A stretch of DNA of 64,000 nt from Petrolisthes cinctipes (lineage: Eukaryota; Arthropoda; Malacostraca; Decapoda; Porcellanidae): assembly GCA_033782935.1 (NCBI GenBank), contig JAWQEG010003716.1:1-64000 (forward strand), read 5' to 3'. Below, in pieces: positions 19,701 to 32,118 of this stretch; the stretch's first letter is position 1; each line of letters begins with the position of its first letter. Under the pieces are notes generated by a model. That model worked only from the letters and a program-made list of their open reading frames with translations, made no database searches and was not told where the DNA came from. The position numbers were made by a program, and so were the translations under genes.

Positions 19701-22700
19701 GATTTGGGCACAGAGGCATTGCTGTGATTAATTTTGTCATAAGTCACGATTGCATACTAGAATCAGCTGCGAGGATGTTAAGTATAAATGGAATATTGAA
19801 GGAAAATGTACTATATCACTGCTACTGTTTGTTTGGTATCTCTTTGCCGGCCTACACGCGCAGGTACGTCACTAACTTTAATTCTGACACCAACCAGATG
19901 AGAAGCGTGAGAGTCCCCACGGTTCCTCCCCTGTTGCAGAGAGTAAAATTGAGGGTCGTAGTGACAACCCTGGACTCATACCCAGCATGGTGGCTGTCAA
20001 ACACCCTGAGTACCCTCTGCCACCCACCACCAAAAAACAGAGATGCCGTGACTATGATGGTGAGTGGATGAATTTACTACACCCATTATGTATGTTTTAT
20101 CCTAGTCTTTATATTTTTTCCTTTTCTTCACATTTATAAAGGTGTTTGTCAACAAATATTGAATAGTATATGTTTTACCAGAATTTTGCCTTGGAATAAA
20201 AATTAAATGAGTGAAATTTAAATTTGCAGGACTGGTGGAATCCTCTTTTTGGCTGTTGATAGTTTTGTAATTTTAGGAATACCATGCTGATTCTGACTCC
20301 AGATTTATAGTGATAAAAACCTCTTGTTAGTAGGGATATTGCTAAATGAACTGTTGGCAATATGAATGCACATATATCTTTTCAGAATTCTAGTTAAGTA
20401 CCTATCAAGTTTTATCTGAGAATGTTGTCATTTTATCGTATAGTTCCAGTCACACATGTGGGTGTTTTTAATTTGCAGAGAAAGGGTACTGCATGCGAGG
20501 TGACATGTGTTCCTTCGACCATGGTTCTGATCCGGTAGTGCTGGAGGGCATTAGTGCTGTTCTGGACTTTCCCCCACCCCCTGTCCCACCTGGCGCACCC
20601 CCTGGTTACACCCCTGCTCCAGCCCCGCCCCAGGGGGTACCCAGGCCCCGTCACCCACCTCCAAGGCAACAGTATGGTAAGTGTACTTTCTGCTTAGATA
20701 TACATGAAAAGGCATACAGTATCAATGACTGAATACTGCCAGTGCTGTATATATGACAATAGCTGTAAGAGTTGTGGAGCCAGCTGTTTTTAAGTGGTCA
20801 GTCAGTTACAATTCTGCAGCTCTGAATTGTAAAACTATATATTTTTTCAATATTTCTTTGCAGTCCATATAGTTTCTCAAAATATTCAGTTAATAAAAAT
20901 GGGGCTGAAAGCTGTCGCAAATCACTAATGCTATTGATATGTTCCGTGTGGTATTTTGTATTTTTTGTATTTTTGACAAAGGGATGTCTTAGGACTAGTA
21001 TTTGCCACATCATATTTCTTGCATATTTGTGCCACACACTAACATATATATCTATATTTTCTGGGATTTTTAAATTTTGCTCAGGGCTAAGAAGAACATG
21101 CTTTCTTTTCTGGGATACCTTAGAAGCTATAAGGCAATAAATTTCAAGGAAAACATCATCCATAAACATGGAGTATTAGAAGACCACAAACCAAAACACA
21201 GCTGAGTGAATGGGTAGCACGGGCAGGGTGGCCAGGCAAAAACTATTCCAAGTAATTCAAATTATTCAACATCTGTGCCATAATTATCATACAGTCCTAA
21301 CAACCAGTTGGATTATGGATATATAAAAGTCCTGATTAAGAGGATACTGGTAAACAAGAGTTTACTGTGTTCATTGTGATTCAATTAATATAGTATGGTA
21401 TTGAAGTGTTTTCTTTTGAGATATGAAATTAAGAAGTAAACTTATTTGCAGGAGAGTACACCCCTCGGGAACCTAGTATGTGGGTAAGCCAGCCTGGGCC
21501 TAGCCAAGGCCTGTACTATGGAGGTGGACCAGATCGTGGACCAGGAGGCATGGGAGGACCTCGATTTTCTGCTCCACCACCTCCACTCCCAACTTCCTCT
21601 GCACGGGAGCTAATCAGTGTTCCAGTTAACAATGGCAATCACATTGGGGTGAGAACTGACTTCCTTTATTTACTTTCTTATGTTAATGGTGTCATAGTAC
21701 AGTCATATCTCTTCATGCACATACGTTATGAACCTTAAAATCAATCCAATTAAAGAAAAAGTGAAAGGTACTAGGCCTACCATTGAGCTACAAAAATATG
21801 TACAGGATTTTCAATAATCATCTGCTGATTATGAGCTACTCACTTATACCTCCATATCAGTTACTTTACTAATAAGAAGAATAATGACATGTGAGGGTGG
21901 ATTCCATACACTATCAGTAACGACAGAGTGACATGGGTAATAATGTTACAAAAAAGGGGAGGATTTTGGCAAATGAGATAATTTAAGATGTGGAGGGTGA
22001 ATAGTATTGGCAAATTTCAATGCTTGGAAGTTTTCAGTTGTTTTGGAGAAATATTCGAAGACCATTCTGCCAAAATAAATAAGGGACTTTTTTTTCTTGT
22101 TCTATGTTCACAGTTATAAAATATATCTTTGGAATGATAATATTTTATCCACTTAATAGAAAATTTCATATTCATTTTTGCTAGGGTGGAGGAGTAAGAC
22201 CATCATTGGCGAAGAGACTGGGCCCAGCTGTTCCTCTGAGTAACAGTTTACCAATTGGGATGAAGATAGGGCGACCTGACCAGGACAGCAGCACTTTAGA
22301 GCTACGCAAGATCCCACCTGGATTGAATACCATTGCCCATCTCAATGACCACTTCTCAAAATTTGGAACTGTGGTTAATATTCAGGTAATTTTCAGTGTA
22401 GATGTTTGAGTGTCTGTGCAGATTATTTAGGCCAACGATCTTAAACTTTCTAGTCATTTATGTGTCCATATGCTGTGATTGACAAGCTTCTGTCATGGGA
22501 AATGAGCTTATATCTAGTGTTTACTAAAGGTACACGTACTAATTACCTTTAATTCCATACAATATTTTTTAGCTTATATAGTTTAGTTGGAGCCTAAGTT
22601 ACTAATCCACATCTGGATGTATGTGATGTCAAAATAATGCCACTACTAGGAAAGGGTTAGCCTCCTATCCCTAAAGTGACCAGGCCCCAGTAGCTTAGCC

Positions 22701-25700
22701 TCGGGCTCCTGCACCCCTGAGTGGAGTTGTTGTTGTTCTCCTCCCGCGGCAAAATGGCCTCCTGCCCCACAGACTCCCGGTACTCTCTGGTCGCAGTGAA
22801 AAAACAAATTAAAATAAAGGTGGGGCTGGCTCTATATGCCTGAGCTATCGAAGCAAATCCCAGGAAGATGGGACCAGAGCTTACTGGACCAGGGAGTCTG
22901 GTGTCCTCCGACTGCTAGGGAGATTGGGGGGAAGGTCTTTGATCCCACAGCCAGTGCTGTGGGCCCAAGTCCACTTTACCACAAGAGCGACAAGTGGGGC
23001 CACACCTTCCATGAGACCTGTCATGAAGAGACCATAAAGGGGGAGGGAGTTTAGACTCCTGCATGCAAAGGGATAATGCACCCCCGTGTGCTGGTGGTCC
23101 ACACAGCAGTGAAAAAAAAAGAAAAAAAAAAAAAAAAAAGAGAGAGTGAGAGTCTCGGCCTCCAGTTGCAGTACACCTCAAGTGGATTTTTATTCCATGT
23201 GGGCAGATATCGTCAAATCCACTAGAAAGTGACCAGATCTTACAACAATCTTTATTCTACCCCTGTGGGGGATGGCTAGTATTCACCGAGAATAAAGTCA
23301 GAGTGGAGTAATATTAGACATTGATATTGCTGTTGCCAAACTAATGCCATATAGTATACTGTATGACAAAAGTATGTCAGTTTTAGTAACTATAATTTTT
23401 GCCACAATGTGACTTACAAGTTAATGATATAACAATTATCAATTATGAGTTACCAGTAATTAATTGTATAGTGCTTGAAGAAACATCAAGTTTCATAGCA
23501 CCCTTTGAAAAAAATTGAAAAAAGGGAAATAGGGTATTGATAATGATGAGTATTTTCATATCCAGGTACATCATGAGGGTAGTCCTGAGAGTGCCTTGGT
23601 AACCTTCAGTGGGCACTCCGAGGCTAATGCAGCTTACCGCAGCACTGAGGCTGTCCTCAACAACCGCTTCATCAAGGTTTTCTGGCATAATCCACAGGTG
23701 GGTGGAACTGACATTAGAGAATTCGTTCTTTTTCGGATATGTATGAACATATATTGATGATGATATATAAGCTTTAAGGGGAGAGTTTCTTTTTGGTAAA
23801 CTGGAGTGCCTCGATTCCTCCAAAGTATGCCAGGAAACAGGACCAGATGAACAAAACTAATGCTGTTCTGTTGCTTGGAAATGTTTGGAGGAATCATTTG
23901 CTTCAGATTTACCAGCACTGTACTACCCCCTTAAGAGTGGTAGGGGTTATTCCTTGGTGGCTATTTTTTTAATGTTTGTAATTTTGGTAACAACAGAACA
24001 AGGGTGAACGAGGAAACAGTGCATACCTTGTCCCTCACAGCCAGCCCAACCGACCATTGCACGAACGGCTTGGAGCCAGGCACCCCAACAAGACCTTTAA
24101 CAAAATGGAAAACACAGAGGACAAGAGTGAGAAGGTGAGATATCTAGTTATTATTTTTTAGAATTTTGTATTACTATAACTTTTCTTCTTTCCCTTAGGT
24201 TAACTTATTTTCCATTTTCTTTTCACATTTTACTCTCTTATCCAGTGTTATGCCTTACTTAAGCCACATGCATGTTACACACTGAATCCCCTTCCTTTTC
24301 CACTATCATCACCTTGCTTTTACCCTCATTTACCTTAAACACACCTCTGCAAAACTCTCCACTAATCTTGCTACATTCCTATCATTGCAGCCCAGTACCC
24401 CTTAAGGGGATTTATCCCCATGAAAAGGGATGCTTAATATTATCAGTGAACCATAGGAATGCAAAAATTTATAGTATTACTGTACTTATACCAGTACTTG
24501 TACTGTATCTTTCCCCTCCCTTTAGGTTCTCATGTCCCATGGCAGTCTAGTCAAGACAGTGTACAACACCAGTGTCCTCCAGTCAGCTGCTGCAGCCACT
24601 GTGACCACCAATAGCTATACATCAGGTGTGGGAATGTCTGCCCGTGCAGTAACTCCCACCTCGCCCATAGCTGCCAGTCCTACTCTCTCAGCTACTGCTC
24701 CTGAGTTCACCCCCCACTCTAATCCACCCATTGACTCCAAGAAACAGGAGATTGAAACCATACGGAAGCAACAGGAGCTTTTAGCTGCTGAGGTAACTAT
24801 GCAGTCATGTAGGCTACAGTACAAACAAAAGCATAAATTGGCCTCATCCTTAGTTGGTATAATTTTATCTCCTTTAGGAGGCTGTTCATTTGAGAAGTAG
24901 ACGCAAATGCATATCCATTATGATATTCATATATCACAAAAGGAAAACTAAGAAAATTATATACTACCACATCCATTATTCCCTGAGACACCTCTAGGTG
25001 GTGAATGCCTGACTTCCTCTGCCCTTGCTGGACGACAGTTAGTTTAGTCAGATTGCCCTACCATCACTCAGAGTGAAATTGAAAATGGGGTAGCTTCTTT
25101 GAATTGAATGGCCATGAAAGAAAAACTTTAAATATAAAGGCAAGTAATGGTCACTAGTACTGCTGAAGGTAATTAATTACAAAAGTTTACTGAAATTATT
25201 TCACCTAATATTGAACACCTATTACATGAAAGACTGTATTATGTTATGTGTTTTTTTGTAAGCCATTCAACTCTACAACAATATCCAACCGAAGAGTGAT
25301 TAAAGCATAAGCTATTTCTTCTACATACTGCAGGTTTACTCATTGGGTTGTAAAAAATCAACAAACATGTTGCAGAAAGGAATGGGTACTTCAAAATTTA
25401 CGGTCAAACTATTATATTTCATTCATGGTTATATGAATGGTATTCATCAAGTCATCACTGTTAGGGAATGGATGCACTTTCATTCATTACATATCGTGGA
25501 CAGTTACTGTACTTTTTTTCTCCTATATTGCCTTCCAAGTTGGGGAGTGCATCCTTTGAGAGGGCAGTATGATTATATAATTATATACATTTTTGTATAT
25601 TCATTAAATTTATAGTTTTGTACTGCTAGACTGCTGTTTTTTATGTTCCGGCATAACAGCACTACAGAAAGCACCCATCTAGCTCATTAGGTAAGCATAG

Positions 25701-27975
25701 TGGATTAGATATAAGATTCTGAACTTTAAAAAATTCAATTGTTTAAATTATTTATTCCAAAGGATGCTGATAAAATGTTTAATTACCTGTCTTGAGAGAT
25801 ACTTTTCTTGTGTTCACCAGGTGGCAGCCAAGCAGAAGGCTGAGAAGCAGAAGGCAGATGCCATGAAACTCAAATCTGAAGTGGAGCAGAGAAAGAAGCA
25901 GCTGCTGGACAAACAGATGCAACAACTGAAGGTAATATATAAATGATGCACCAAATGATATCTTTGGGATCTTTATTATTTATTAACAAGGTTGTGAAAT
26001 ATATTATCAATCTAGGTATCTAAAAATTATTTTCACGAAAATGTGAAGAAGGAAGCTGAATAAATGGCTCATTTTTTATTCAGGTGCTGGTTGCCAAGCT
26101 GGAGGACAATAAAGGAACGATGAAGAGTGAAGAGAAAAAAAAACTCTTGGGTACCATAAGATCTCTGCAGACAGCTATCGACAGCACTCGTTCTCAGTTG
26201 GTATCTGCAGAAACTGCCAGCGCTGTCAATGCCCCAAAGACCAAAGCCCAACTGGACCGTGATATCCTGGACACTGAGCTGGAACTTTACAATGTCCAAG
26301 CAGAAGGTGGGGACACCACCAAGCTGCGGCTTCGTCTAGGACAGTTGAGGTCACAACAACAGGCATATGGATACCCTCCCACCCGCTCCCTCAGGCACTC
26401 GCCCTATGTCTCATCAAGGTTTGTTAATGCACCTGTTGATAATTTATGTTTTTTTTTATTGTGGTACATCTCTGAACTCATGTGAGACTTCTATTTCTCT
26501 ATTTCCATAAAACATTATGATGGTTTTAAATAATTGATAATATATAATTTTGTAGAATAATTATTGTGAATGACATGTTACTTTTATACAGTATTGGAAA
26601 ATGGTAGTAGTGCCCACTGAAACCTTTTGGTAATTCTCTACATACTATATGTTGATGATCCTTTTATTGTCAATTCTCTCAGTCATTAACAGAATAATAA
26701 CTGAAATGATAATGTAATCATGATTCTCTTTCCTCAGGGGTGGGTTATATGGATCAGTGCGAGGACGTGGTGGTAGAGGGGCCCTGAGGGGTAGGGGTAG
26801 GGGTGCTGCCAATAGAGGCTATGGACATTCATTTGCTTCTGTTGATCGTCGCACTACCAAGATCAATGCTTCAGGTTTTGAGAGGGAGGACAAAGATGAA
26901 GTCTTGGCTCACTTTGCAGTAAGTTTGGTGTACAAAGTTTGTGAGAAAGTTTGGAATTCATTACACAAGGTTTCTGGCTTCATCTAATGCTTTCTAAAGA
27001 ATTGTTCTTCATTTAATAAGCACCAGATTGTAAAGAATAATATAGAAGAAATCTTGCAAATTCAAGTATCCATGGTAAAACTAAAGCATACCATATATAT
27101 TTGGCTGACTCACACTTTAAGGGGATAATCAAAATGTTGTATTGGGATAATTTTGTACAATGATGTACTTCTGCTTAGGATGTAGGAAGGATAGTAATAC
27201 ATCTAATCCCTCTACATTGTAATATTTGGCATTCATACCTCCCCAGACGCTAGGAAAAGTAACCAACTACAACTGGGATGGGCAGACCCCAGCGGTGACT
27301 ATACAGTATGCCACACGGAGGGAAGCAGAGAAGGCCATGACAGAGGGTCGCACACTTGGTGACCGTCTCCTCACCCTTACCTGGGCTTTTGATGCCTCTC
27401 CCCCACCACAGCTACCAATCTCCCAACAGCCAGCTGTAGTCAGCAAAGTCATGTCACAGCCGCAGCAGCATATCACAACACCATCATATGTCACTGCCAC
27501 ACCGCACTCTACTACACCACTCCTCTCCCCGGATGATGCAATGGTTGGTACCACTTTTGTAATCATACTTTGGCTGCTTTGAGTATTGCATTTGCCCATT
27601 TAGATGTGATTTGGGTTCCTGGTATTATTGCCTGGGTATATGACATTACTAACTATTTCCAGCTCTGCAACCACTACTCCCAATAATTTGAAAAATAAAT
27701 GTAATACTAATTTTTAATATTAATCTAACATTAGCCTGGCCACTACTGTTTCTTCAAACTGGTATTGCTTGCAGGAAAACTGACCTATTTCCCTGTGAAG
27801 TTGAATAAGTGTTTGGCATACATTTCAAATTTTGTGTTCTTATTTTCAGGAGGAAATAACTGAGGAGATTGTGGAAGAAGTAGAGACAGAGGATGGGGAC
27901 CAGCATGTGTTGTATGAAGATGAAGAGGAAGAGGTTGAAGAGGATGAAGAGGAGGTCCGGTCATGGCGGAGGTAG
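13761..27975 (+). CDS. RBM26: RNA-binding protein 26/27 homologue (Drosophila swm), 17 coding exons
   Basis: Exons: 13761-13819, 17479-17597, 18118-18584, 18838-19016, 19434-19621, 19898-20059, 20479-20676, 21452-21648, 22185-22385, 23566-23697, 23997-24134, 24526-24792, 25821-25931, 26084-26418, 26738-26918, 27247-27543, 27850-27975. All junctions are GT-AG and in phase, totalling 3,357 nt or 1,118 aa; relatives are about 1,000-1,060 aa. Domains in order: N-terminal PWI-like helical fold (residues 1-80; CDADPEALAKYCLALV); Pro/Thr/Ser-rich linker; Arg-Ser-rich region (about 216-335); one CCCH zinc finger C-X8-C-X5-C-X3-H (about 386-405); RRM1 (about 555-634; LELRKIPPGLN); charged coiled coil (about 750-880); Gly-Arg patch; RRM2 (about 955-1,030; VTNYNW); acidic C-terminal tail. 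Human RBM26/27 act in nuclear poly(A) RNA surveillance with ZFC3H1/MTR4; fly swm is the orthologue. Exon 1 encodes only 20 residues, and intron 1 (3.66 kb) is packed with repeats. An upstream non-coding exon cannot be excluded. Confidence 0.95.
13803..14640 (+). repeat. Tandem array of splice donor/acceptor copies after exon 1
   Basis: A 60-72-bp unit repeats from the RBM26 exon 1 boundary into intron 1. Each unit has TTGGCTYCCCT followed by GTAAGTTA, then a pyrimidine tract and TTTCCAG followed by TTTGC. GTAAGT occurs at 13,820 (the real donor), 13,889, 13,953, 14,020, 14,092, 14,158 and 14,589. Acceptor-like CAG ends at 13,862, 13,926, 13,990, 14,062, 14,127, 14,561 and 14,616. A hAT-type MITE (14,184-14,546) interrupts the array. 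Acceptor-to-next-donor segments are 26-30 nt. Confidence 0.9.
14184..14546 (+). mobile_element. hAT-type MITE, family A copy 3 (RBM26 intron 1)
   Basis: A 363-bp element from GGTATTTATTGAAAGAATTA to its complement ending ATTTACC. It is flanked by an exact 8-bp duplication TTATTTCC (14,176-14,183 and 14,547-14,554). It sits inside the splice-site array and so was inserted after that array formed. Confidence 0.9.
14657..15010 (-). mobile_element. hAT-type MITE, family A copy 4 (RBM26 intron 1)
   Basis: A 354-bp element from GGTAAATTTACAGAAGTACT to TAATAATACC, orientation opposite to copy 3. The flanks are TTCTAATG and TTCTAAAG, an 8-bp duplication with one mismatch. Confidence 0.85.
15520..15625. 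repeat. Family A-derived repeat fragment
   Basis: GTTTGCCCAGGTTAGGCCCC, GGTAGT and CCAGATTTGGTTAGGTTAGG match the inner part of the family A MITEs, without recognisable termini. Confidence 0.55.
15745..17195 (+). mobile_element. Degraded pogo-like DNA transposon (RBM26 intron 1)
   Basis: The left side carries GGTGTGAGTTCGGACGTCGG and a second GGTGAGTTCAGAC; the right side carries the complementary GTCCGAACTC, GCGTCCGAAC and GGGGGTGACTTCGGAC. Another GGTGAGTTCGGAC lies at about 16,147. Inside, 16,294-16,479 encodes MPRSYKR...FQKACDAIRNGDLSVR, resembling the N-terminal Psq-type helix-turn-helix of pogo transposases. Beyond a stop, 16,525-16,675 encodes a fragment ending EIEIDDIVMYLSEPKLDK that resembles a transposase C terminus. 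The catalytic core is missing, so the element is internally deleted. Family assignment is by resemblance only. Confidence 0.5.
16294..16479 (+). pseudogene. Pogo-like transposase N-terminal remnant
   Basis: A 61-codon frame beginning MPRSYKR and ending at TAA after a Lys-rich tail. It covers only the Psq-like DNA-binding region, and the second half of the helix-turn-helix is replaced by unrelated residues. It lies within RBM26 intron 1 between inverted GAGTTCGGAC motifs and is not a host gene. Confidence 0.45.
22673..23236 (+). mobile_element. Possible A-tailed retroposon (RBM26 intron 9)
   Basis: A GC-richer block, unlike the AT-rich intron around it, runs from about 22,684 to an A-rich tail at 23,107-23,140. 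AAAGTGACCAG occurs exactly on the left (22,673-22,683) and again at 23,226-23,236, which could be an 11-bp target duplication. The right copy lies about 85 bp beyond the A tail, which is unusual. TAGCTTAGCC near the start resembles a Pol III A box; no B box is placed correctly. The origin is not recognised. Confidence 0.4.
23795..23930 (-). mobile_element. Palindromic MITE, family C copy 4 (RBM26 intron 10)
   Basis: GGTAAACTGGAGTGCCTCGA and GATTCCTCCAAAG on the left mirror TTTGGAGGAATCATTTGCTT and GATTTACCAGCACTGTA on the right. It matches family C at 1,355, 1,536 and 6,410 but has no nested family B element. It lies about 100 bp after the exon 10 donor. Confidence 0.65.
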
Positions 27976-30900
27976 AGAAGGTTTCACATTTAGTAACGGG
28001 TAAAATTTGTATGTGTTAGAGTGAGGAGCTGGCTTGTGTGTTATATAATTTAGTATCGAGTGAAAGTGAAGGTAGTGTAAAAGTAATGCAGTTTTAATCA
28101 TTGTTAACATCTTTATGACAAATAGTACAGTATATATTTGGCATCAAACTGATTATATGAAATGAATAATGCCAAATAACTTGATTCTTATGTGAAGACT
28201 ATTTACAGCTGTGGAGTTCAATGTAATTGTTTGAAATTGCTTCATCACATTACAGTTGTAAAGTTACATTCTATTGCCTTTTTACATTCATCACCTCATA
28301 ATAGGATGAGTGTTCTCCATACTCACTTGTGTCACCTCCATTATCATTTCCTGTATAACATTAGTATCAGAACTGCCTACCTTCACAATCATTGTAAAGC
28401 ATCTAATTTATATCGCTACAGCCACCACTACTACCGGTATTGACTGTAATAGCACCCTTTCTTGTTTTGCTGTGTCTTTCAAAGATAGAGCCTTCATAAA
28501 GGCAATCTTGCTCTCATAGTTCGGCTTTTCAGCCTTGTGAAGAATGTATATCAGTAATGATGTTAAAATATAGTATATTGCTTGTTTAAAATGAACATTA
28601 TGTGACAATCGTTTATTGCCAGCATTTAGGTACTGCTTCAGTTACAGTCAGGAGTCATATGTTGGTAAAGGCTTCTCTTCATATGATGTTTGTTTTATGC
28701 AGTTGTATCAGTATGATGGCAAGAATTAATGTGAATATGTGTCTTGGAAAAGTGTCCAATTTTTTCTTTTATTAAGTCCCTCAATATAGGTTACTGGTAA
28801 TTTAGTCATGTTCCTATAGTTTTTTTATCTGTTAAGATTCTTTAATAATCATTATAAACTACGTTTATTATCAGCAATGACCCCAGTATGTGAGTAAATA
28901 TAATTTGTGTTCTTGTTTTGCAGAAAACCATTGTTTGCATCTTATATGTTAATTGAAACTTTGTCATTATTTGTAGCTTTATGCTATATACAAAAACCTC
29001 TAATTTTATATATGCCAATTAGAGGGTAATAATAATTTTACACAAGCTAGAAGATGATGGGCTGTAATTAGTACATATATAACCAGCGGTTAACATTCAC
29101 AGTATTGTCACGTGGGATTCAAACATATTAATGGTTTTCTTGAACTTAGTGCATATGACTCTTGTATACACTATAAAATTAGCATACTGTTTCAGAAAGT
29201 ACTGTACATAGTACTGAAAAACTAAGTAACTTAAAAGCACAAAATACTGTAAATGTTACATGTTTTAGTTGAACCTGAGAGTGTTAACTAAGTACAATTA
29301 AGTATTCAGATAGATGCTGAGGGCTGTGTATATATCTATGTAATAGAGGAAAATCTTTGATATACGAAATATATGTGAGTATACCTTCATTCTTCACTCT
29401 TGTACATAAGTCCAGCACATCACTCATTATATTGTATTAATAGGTTGCAGTACACTGTAATATTTCTTTGGTGTAATTATTGAGAGGGTCATAATGTTTA
29501 TAGACTATGAAATATGAGACTCGTATTAGTTTGATAAAGAGCAGTATGTAGTACAGAAATCAGTTATTGACATTGTTAATGTTCGATTTACGTGTTCAAG
29601 TCATCTGTGAATTGAATATAAGTTTTTTTGGAAGGATTTTATGTGAGTGCATGCATACATGATGCTGATGAAGTTAGTTCAAACTCAAGTTGGTCTTTAA
29701 AACCTCAGTATCTAAGAACTAGTTTTACCAGAGGCATTTAAGAACCTGTTTGACTTTCTGTGTGTTTCAGAAATAGTCCTAAATGTTGCTGTGATAGGAA
29801 ACTAGCATCTGATTATTCATTACTTATGTAACAAGACTGGAGAACATGCTTATCTAGAAGTCAATATTTTGTATGAATATCTGTTACATAAACAGACCAG
29901 AGATCAGACTTGTGTTTGTGATGATAAAGTGCTGCTTAGGTTTTAAGTGGTTAGGCCAGGTTGGAGGTTACAGTATTGTCATTGTTGCTTAGACCACCAA
30001 CGTATAAGCAGGTGAATGTTTGAAATGCCTGTGTCAGTGTAGCTAGTGGAACCTCCTGCCTATTAAGACACATTTTAGAATTGAGTTCAGCAGAAACTTA
30101 AATGTTTGCAGTTATTCATCACTCATTAATTGAGGTTAAAAAGTAGCCAAACTGTTTGATAATTCTGTGTGTCGATTTACATGTTCAGAGTAGTGTATCA
30201 TTGAACTTAGGATTATTAACTTGCAGAGTTTTGCAAGAAAATGATAGATTGCTAACTATCTTAGATACAGTGTGTTGTCAAATAGATAGAGGTATGCAAC
30301 ATCTGGTGCAGTACTGGTCTAGTGTGACTGATTTAAAAAAAAGTTTTTTGTCAAGAATACTGCATACTTGTTGGGTTTTTGTGAAGATTTATATACATTG
30401 CCCACAGAAAGGGCTAGTGTTCTTAACTAGTTAAGATTGAATGTTTATAAAGAAAATTTTACTGAAATTTTGGTTGCTATTAGAGTGAATCAATGCTTTG
30501 CCCATCTTCAGTTAGCAGAGTATTGTTTATAATTTACTGCAGTCAACCAAGAGGTGGGATTAATTTATTCCTAAATTATGTTAAGTATTTTCATTTTTTA
30601 TTCCGTTTTTTAAAACGCCAACTAGTTATTCTTTGAATGATTTGTCACCCTCGGAGGATCTTGACTCTTTTTGCTCTAGTTTATATTGTGTATATTTAAT
30701 TATCACATTCTAAGTCATATGTGTTTGTTAGTTATAAGATATAGTTAGTGAAATATCAATTGTCTTTAGTATGATAGTATTAAAGTATTTAGTATATTTA
30801 GGTGGGTGAATATACCATGGTAGTCAACTATTGAATCCAGAAAAAATGCTGAAGATGGGCAGAGGTCTGAGCCAGAAATGTTGTGCCCAGTACAAATGTA

Positions 30901-31979
30901 AATTTTCCTGAAGAGAATGGGTCATCCCTAGTAATGTAATGTCATAAAGATAGATATGTGAAAGGTATCAACAAGTATGCAACACATGGCCTGTAAATAA
31001 TGTTTGTACCGATTGAACTCCATTAAAAAAAAGGTTAAAAAACAAGTAACGGGTCAAAGAAATACAAGAGCATGCTAAAGAAAAAAAAGTATATTTTTCA
31101 AGCATGTAGTTTCAAATAAGGACCCGTCAGATAAAAGATGGTTCACTTTACTTTATGCAAAAAGAAAAAAAAAAAAAAAAAATGAAGTGAACCCACAAAA
31201 ATTATTACCAAAGAGAATGTATAGACAAATGCCTTAAAAAACTGAACAGAAGGAAGGGAAACAAAATACTGAGGGAGCAGAAAGTGAGGGTACAAGGAAG
31301 GGAAGAGGAGGGTAAGAGTAGAGGTTGGCAATTCACACTCACTCCACTCCAGCCTCCTACATTTACATCCTCTTCCATCCCACTGAGTTTTCTCTTCCTG
31401 TCTCCCTCTTCATTTCAATCTTCCCTTCTTCTGGCCATCATCCTATCCTATCCTTCCTTCCATCCAGTCATCCTCCTCCTCAATCATTATCATGTGATTA
31501 GCTGTAACAGATTAGGAACTAGAAATAGCATGGGCCAAGGTAATCCTGTGATGCCTTGCCACACTTTCCTCATTGATTTCTAATCTTACTGCCCCCAGTT
31601 TCCAGCTGCTCCTCATCTGGTCTTCCCATCCCTTTATTAATTTATCTGTCCTTCCCAAACAGACCTAATTAAGCTGTTTGTTGGCTGGCCTTCCTCTTTC
31701 TGTTTTCACTTGGGCATCTTCCCTTTCTTGCTAATCTTAGCGAATTACCTATATTCTCTCCTATGCTCCATCTGCTTTTATTCCCATACCTACCTTTTGC
31801 TCTATACAGTATAGAATATAGCTTTTTATAATAGTTTAATCTTTTCCAGTTCTCCTGCTCAAGTTATTTCTGCCATTCACATGCTAGCCTCAGTGCCAAA
31901 TAATCCATCTGGGCTTGATGCTAGTTCTCCTTGTATTAATACCTCCCAAACTAAATCCCCTACGTTCTAACACCCCTAA

Positions 31980-32118
31980 GGCCCCTTCCACACAGGCGAG
32001 CTTTGCTTTGAAGTCTTTGCCCGCAGTGACGTCAGTAATGGAGAAAACTCGCAGCTTCTCTTTCTGACCTCACACGGGCAAAGTTTGTAGGGCAAAGCTC
32101 GCCCGTGTGGACGGGGCC
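31980..32118. mobile_element. 139-bp Harbinger-like MITE
   Basis: GGCCCCTTCCACACAGGCGA at the left pairs with CGCCCGTGTGGACGGGGCC at the right, continuing through GCTTTGC/GCAAAGC. A 3-bp TAA flanks both sides (31,977-31,979 and 32,119-32,121), the size and sequence expected of PIF/Harbinger elements. Confidence 0.8.

Noticed and set aside
19418..20071. 217-codon frame reading through RBM26 exons 5-6 in an alternative frame
   Set aside because: It crosses an intron and is out of phase with the CCCH zinc finger; the in-phase join 19,621/19,898 gives the conserved protein instead.
22684..23106. tRNA gene or canonical tRNA-derived SINE head
   Set aside because: An A-box-like motif is present but no B box lies at the proper distance and no cloverleaf could be drawn.
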